Source: Scedosporium boydii
Lineage: Eukaryota; Ascomycota; Sordariomycetes; Microascales; Microascaceae
Length of the DNA: 64,000 bases
NCBI GenBank assembly: GCA_002221725.1
Contig: NJFT01000179.1
Span: forward strand, 1-64,000
Reading direction: 5' to 3'
Part shown: positions 62,879-64,000 of the stretch, in pieces
How positions within the stretch are numbered: the first letter of the stretch is position 1
How the letters are laid out: the number at the start of each line of letters is the position of its first letter
Notes under the pieces: model-generated
Seen by the model: the letters and a program-made list of their open reading frames with translations, nothing else
Told to the model about the DNA's origin: nothing
Databases searched by the model: none
Made by a program: the position numbers and the translations under genes

Positions 62879-64000
62879 CGCAAATGTAACCGATGCATGC
62901 ACCGTTCAGGTCTAGAGTATTGGGTGTTTACAAGAGAGATCAGTAATCACGAATTCTGTCTAGAAATGTCATATGATCCTTGTTTAGCTCGTACGGACCA
63001 ACTTTGTTCCGGTGACTGGTGCAAGCGATGGTTGGGATGCTCAGAAATGAGCTAACTCCACACGCTAAACCAAGAAAGGCTGGTCTTCTTCGGTCCGAGA
63101 AGAAATATGGGTCTCTGAACGGACGCCTGACCAGAAACGGGCCAAGGGGAAGGTGAGCTACCTGTGAGCTGCCCGTTGTGGTGTGGTTGACTCACCGATT
63201 GCTCCCGCTGGTCTGCGTCATCAACAGTTTTATCCTCAAGTAGTAAAAGGAGGATTTCAGGACACAGCATATACATTAAGATAAAGAAGAAGATGATGAG
63301 AAGATATCAATTTTTACCGGTCACTTTAACTTTTACTAATCTGCCATGTCATCAAGTAAAGAGACGGTCAAACTCTCGGCGGCCCAAGAACGAGTCCCCT
63401 GTTCCTAAGCTTCGAGCAGAGGATGCCGAGAAAGATTATTCGACAACTGAGACTGAGCGACGGACTCAACACCCCAAGTTGCTTAAGAGCAGAGTGCTCG
63501 AAGAAATAGAGAACCTATCAATTAGACAAGGAAGCGACGGACAAGTAGCAATATGCACCTCCTTGGTAGACATAGCCGCCATCGTCACTCATGTTCCTGA
63601 GAAAGGCGTCGGTACCCGCGCTCCCAGTTCGAGAGCAAGAACTTGCGCTGTTCCTCAATGTCATTTTAGAGTTAGTGTTTGCAGTCGATTAATCCGGTGT
63701 TGTTATCGATTTGTTGATAATAAATGACTCTTTTGCATGTTGACACCACGGACGCGCGAAGGGAGGGTTTATCGGCACTTTCAATGTAGTGTCCCCGGGC
63801 TAGCCCGCCGTGGAACCAAATACTGCCGGAAATTTAATTCTGGTGGCTCATTGGAGATATAGATAATCAATCAATCTACGCCAACTTGGGTAAATGTGAG
63901 TAGCCACTCATGACAACCCATTTACATCTTTTACTCTAAAAGGCTAATGTGATGCGTCGTGGGGTAGGCGGTCGACCTGCTTCCACCACCAGACTGCTGT
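62879..64000. other. Right-edge region with one weak open frame
   Basis: It contains the promoter of the exporter gene. An open frame at 63293-63727 (plus, 144 codons) has a charged middle (PKNESPVPKLRAEDAEKDYS) and a TSLVDIAAIVTHV segment, but no known motif and poor composition at its end. I do not call it a gene. Nothing else is recognised. Confidence 0.4.

Noticed and set aside
63293..63727. A 144-codon open frame near the right edge
   Set aside because: No motif, unusual composition towards the end and no splice support. Not enough to call a gene.
1..64000. CRISPR arrays, rRNA, plasmid or phage features
   Set aside because: No regular direct repeats with unique spacers, no rRNA-like sequence and no bacterial or phage genes were seen. 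The window is eukaryotic.

Overview
The window is nuclear DNA of a filamentous ascomycete (Pezizomycotina). The evidence is dense protein genes on both strands, many split by 46-125 nt spliceosomal introns (GT-AG, a few GC-AG). Families typical of that group are present: Zn2Cys6 regulators, DAL5-type and sugar-type MFS transporters, a fungal P450, an F-box protein, an SSU1-type exporter, small secreted proteins and a helo-like N-terminal protein. No rRNA, tRNA, CRISPR array or bacterial feature was found. Species cannot be set from the sequence alone. All functions are read from motifs and family resemblance; no database search was run.

Left arm (1-24,900): an SGNH hydrolase gene with one in-frame stop, a secreted protein with deaminase-like motifs, an F-box protein, a GPI-anchor-like surface protein, a secreted zincin, a YdeI-type protein, a 518-aa secreted protein, a DIP5-like amino-acid permease, a C2H2-type protein, a papain-like membrane-anchored protein, a frameshifted helo-like N-terminal gene and a decayed Nudix gene. 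Long non-coding stretches and an AT-rich island separate them.

Centre (25,186-44,449): what looks like a catabolic cluster for plant phenolics. In order: a lignostilbene/carotenoid-type oxygenase, a Baeyer-Villiger monooxygenase, the broken remains of an extradiol ring-cleavage dioxygenase, an MhpA/phenol-hydroxylase-type FAD monooxygenase, a Zn2Cys6 regulator, a P450, a sugar-type MFS transporter and a vanillyl-alcohol-oxidase-type flavoprotein. A possible logic is: cleave stilbenes or oxidise benzylic alcohols to aldehydes and ketones, turn ketones to esters by the Baeyer-Villiger enzyme, hydroxylate the ring by P450 and flavoprotein, then open it. The ring-opening gene in the cluster is disrupted, so that step would have to come from elsewhere. 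Two diverged direct repeats of about 204 bp lie just outside the two ends of the cluster.

Right arm (44,870-64,000): a prepro-peptide gene with six cysteines and a Lys-Arg site, a medium-chain reductase overlapping tail-to-tail with a Zn2Cys6 regulator, a DAL5-type transporter with strong codon bias, a truncated Zn2Cys6 gene, a DAL5-type transporter pseudogene with two CAR-to-TAR stops, an arylsulfotransferase-like beta-propeller protein, a GNAT acetyltransferase and an SSU1/TDT-type exporter.

Exon borders were worked out by hand from splice signals, reading-frame continuity and family consensus. They are firm where stated and tentative where flagged.
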